Positions 62,647-64,000 of a stretch of DNA of 64,000 nucleotides are shown piece after piece (positions within the stretch are counted from its first letter, which is position 1; every line of letters starts with the position of its first letter). Source of the DNA: an uncultured Clostridia bacterium (GTDB taxonomy: Bacteria > Bacillota > Clostridia > Lachnospirales > Anaerotignaceae); contig CALWRF010000011.1 of NCBI GenBank assembly GCA_944383885.1, positions 112,769-176,768 on the forward strand. Direction: 5' to 3'. Position numbers and translations under genes: made by a program. The notes under the pieces are model-generated. The model ran no database searches and was not told the DNA's origin. It saw only the letters and a list, made by a program, of their open reading frames with translations.

Positions 62647-63009
62647 ATGGATATACTTGACATATTGCTTAGAAATGAAATACAAGAAGACGAGATAAAG
62701 GAATACAAAATAAAAAGACTTTCGGAATTATACAAAGCTGATGTTATAATTAAGTTAAAGCCTTTGACTTACAGTAAAATTATGGAAATAAAAGAAACAG
62801 GCAACGATATGCAGATACACATAATACTTGGGGGTGACTATGAAGGTTTATTTAAAAACAAAGAGCTTATGGAAAAATATTCTTCGGCAACACCGGCAGA
62901 ACTGGTAAAAAAGATATTAAAGCCGGGAGAAATTAACAGTATTTCTAACGAGATTTTAAGTTTAAGCGGATACAACAAAAACATGATTGAGGTTGTTAAA
63001 AAAAAATAG
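62647..63009 (+). CDS. Phage tail assembly chaperone (XkdN-like)
   Basis: 120 residues. It lies directly after the tube gene and before the expected tape-measure gene, the invariant place of the tail assembly chaperone (gpG-like). Segments YKADVIIKLKPLTYSKIMEI and ELVKKILKPGEI fit XkdN-type proteins. The last codons are GTT GTT AAA AAA AAA TAG: the nine-A run before the stop allows a -1 slip into a 48-codon extension, giving a longer product of about 168 residues. AGGAGG precedes the ATG. Confidence 0.82.
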   Translation: MDILDILLRNEIQEDEIKEYKIKRLSELYKADVIIKLKPLTYSKIMEIKETGNDMQIHIILGGDYEGLFKNKELMEKYSSATPAELVKKILKPGEINSISNEILSLSGYNKNMIEVVKKK

Positions 63010-63152
63010 AAACTGAATTTGAAATGAATTTAATATACTATCTTTTTGCTGAAAAAAACATTATGCCGTCACAATATTACAATATGTCAAAGGGTGAAAA
63101 AGAAATGGTACAGGCTATGTTTTTAAAGCAGATGGAAGAAAGAAAAAAATGA
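63006..63152 (+). CDS. -1 frame extension of the tail chaperone (gpT-like part)
   Basis: After a -1 slip on the A run at 62998-63006 the frame reads IETEFEMNLIYYLFAEK, then MPSQYYNMSKGEKEMVQAM and ends in a TGA at 63150. It has no ribosome binding site of its own; an internal ATG at 63024 is not preceded by one. The start of the extension and the absence of its own start signal match the G-GT frameshift pairs of tailed phages. Its expression is inferred. Confidence 0.65.
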   Translation: METEFEMNLIYYLFAEKNIMPSQYYNMSKGEKEMVQAMFLKQMEERKK

Positions 63153-63166
63153 ATTGGTTTAGAAAT

Positions 63167-63195
63167 AAAAGGGCTCTTAAAAAAAGAGCCTTTTT
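63167..63195 (+). terminator. Terminator after the tail chaperone genes
   Basis: AAGGGCTCTT region pairs GGCTCTT (63172-63178) with AAGAGCC (63184-63190), flanked by A and T runs. Confidence 0.93.
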
Positions 63196-63303
63196 ATTTA
63201 TATATAATAATTATTATATATCATTAGATTTATTTTCATCACAATAGAATGTAGAAAACGTTTGCAAAATGTGACATATTGTAATAAAAAAGGAGTGGTA
63301 GGA

Positions 63304-63639
63304 ATGAAGATAATAATTGAGCCAGTATTTAGTATACAACTTTCCAGATTTGCCTATAAAGCATTTGGAGATGTATATTTAAACGGAAAGCTTGTGGCGT
63401 GGATAGGCTTTTTTAACAAAGTAAAACTTAAGGCAGAGCCTGGTGAGAATACAATAAAGATTTCATACAGAGAATATAAAAGTTGAAGCAAAGAAATTAA
63501 GTTTTACGCCACAGAAGATGTTCATATTTTTGTCAGAAGTGTTCGTGTAGCGGATACACTTATTTATAATTCAGTTTTAGAAACATTAGCTGTTGGAGAC
63601 GATTTAAAAATAATTGAAGAAAGAGTATTTGAAGAATAA
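63304..63639 (+). pseudogene. Small phage-associated gene interrupted by an in-frame TGA
   Basis: ATG at 63304 with AAGGAGTGGT upstream opens MKIIIEPVFSIQLSRFAYKA and continues to YREYKS, then a TGA at 63484-63486. The same frame continues without another stop through SKEIKFYATEDVHIFVRSV to a TAA at 63637. A 111-codon gene with one internal stop is the simplest reading; a single base change would cause it. No SECIS-like hairpin is seen after the TGA. The family is unknown to me; position suggests a tail-module accessory protein. Confidence 0.6.
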
Positions 63640-63668
63640 ACACTTGCAAAAGCAAGTGTTTATTTTTT
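63635..63668 (+). terminator. Terminator overlapping the end of the interrupted gene
   Basis: AATAAACACTTGC (63635-63647) pairs perfectly with GCAAGTGTTTATT (63652-63664), then a T run. The stop codon of the interrupted gene is inside the 5' arm. Confidence 0.96.
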
Positions 63669-63684
63669 GAAAGGAGAAAATTAA

Positions 63685-64000
63685 ATGATAGATACAATTA
63701 TAGGATTGAATTTATTAACACTTTTAACACTATTAAAAAGTACGACAGAAGAGATATCTGTGTTTAATGGAGAATTAGACGAAATGTTTAATATGTTTAA
63801 GAAAATAAATGATGAAGAATTTGACATAAACACGGATAAAGCAATAAGCTCTTTAAAAATATTTAAAGGAAGCGTAACAGAGTATGTAAAAGATATAAAC
63901 AAAGAATTTGAAAAATTAAATATACCGGCATTGGAAACTGGTACATATACTGTGCCTGTGATAGAAACAAAACTGATTATATCTAAAACAAATGAAGGAA
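63685..64000 (+). CDS. Phage-module protein, N-terminal part (runs off window)
   Basis: 105 codons from an ATG preceded by AAAGGAG; the frame is open at the window end. The sequence is helical and charged (ELDEMFNMFKKINDEEFD, VKDINKEFEKLN), with a leucine-rich hydrophobic start. Position after the chaperone would suit the tape measure or a small protein before it. I cannot name a family from this fragment. Confidence 0.6.
   Translation, partial: MIDTIIGLNLLTLLTLLKSTTEEISVFNGELDEMFNMFKKINDEEFDINTDKAISSLKIFKGSVTEYVKDINKEFEKLNIPALETGTYTVPVIETKLIISKTNEG

Noticed and set aside
63484..63486. The TGA in the small phage gene as a selenocysteine codon
   Set aside because: No SECIS-like hairpin follows within the expected distance, and the context does not resemble a redox site.

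Overview
The window is AT-rich chromosomal DNA from an anaerobic, Gram-positive member of the Clostridia. The signs are AGGAGG-type ribosome binding sites, many TTG and GTG starts, PolC, a type III glutamine synthetase, ferredoxin-dependent 2-oxoacid oxidoreductase, several [FeFe]-hydrogenase-like proteins and a LytM protein where spoIVFA usually lies. A Lachnospirales/Anaerotignum-like lineage would fit, but I cannot prove the genus from sequence alone. About 59 kb is ordinary core genome in short operons separated by strong terminators. The last 4 kb is a contractile phage-tail module that runs off the right edge.

Layout. 1-2.5 kb: end of an OmpR-type regulator, its histidine kinase, and a LytM (M23) membrane protein split into two overlapping frames. 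2.8-6.7 kb: TIGR03960 radical SAM protein, DUF2344 protein and RNase E/G. 6.9-9.8 kb: purM-purN-purD. 9.9-14.5 kb: a probable sensory hydrogenase operon (2Fe-2S protein, PAS-bearing HydS-like hydrogenase, PP2C/SpoIIE-like phosphatase, second [FeFe] hydrogenase). 14.7-17.7 kb: mltG-trmR-trhP (cell-wall lytic transglycosylase plus tRNA U34 hydroxylation and methylation). 17.8-22.1 kb: secreted stalk-domain protein, 2-hydroxyacid dehydrogenase, glutamine synthetase III. 22.6-25.9 kb: P-loop ATPase plus a four-subunit 2-oxoacid:ferredoxin oxidoreductase. 26.1-27.7 kb: small membrane protein and a DUF2185-DUF4241 fusion. 27.8-31.5 kb: KamA-like radical SAM protein with an in-frame amber codon, DAHP synthase, and divergent trpS. 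31.8-41.1 kb: EF-G paralogue, YkvI-like transporter, aminotransferase, Nudix hydrolase, lysA, LUD protein, MATE exporter. 41.3-51.9 kb: pyrH-frr-uppS-cdsA-dxr-rseP-ispG-polC. 52.3-59.2 kb: HtrA, then a FadR-type regulator, a GldA-family dehydrogenase and panB, then YhaM and RlmD.

From 59.2 to 60.5 kb there is decayed DNA, including a frameshifted DUF3846-type phage gene. From 60.5 kb on come tail terminator, sheath, tube, tail-assembly chaperone and further small phage genes. No capsid, portal or terminase genes lie between the host gene rlmD and the tail genes, so the locus may be a phage-tail-like bacteriocin (R-type tailocin) or a defective prophage. The chaperone gene ends in a run of nine A directly before its stop, with a 48-codon continuation in the -1 frame, the classic arrangement for programmed frameshifting.

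The most unusual points are the HydS-type signalling operon, the head-less tail module with its frameshift, three genes broken by a single change (LytM protein, KamA-like protein, a phage gene), a hairpin that hides the ribosome binding site of the LytM gene, and a GldA-type dehydrogenase paired with PanB that could be a non-standard ketopantoate reductase.
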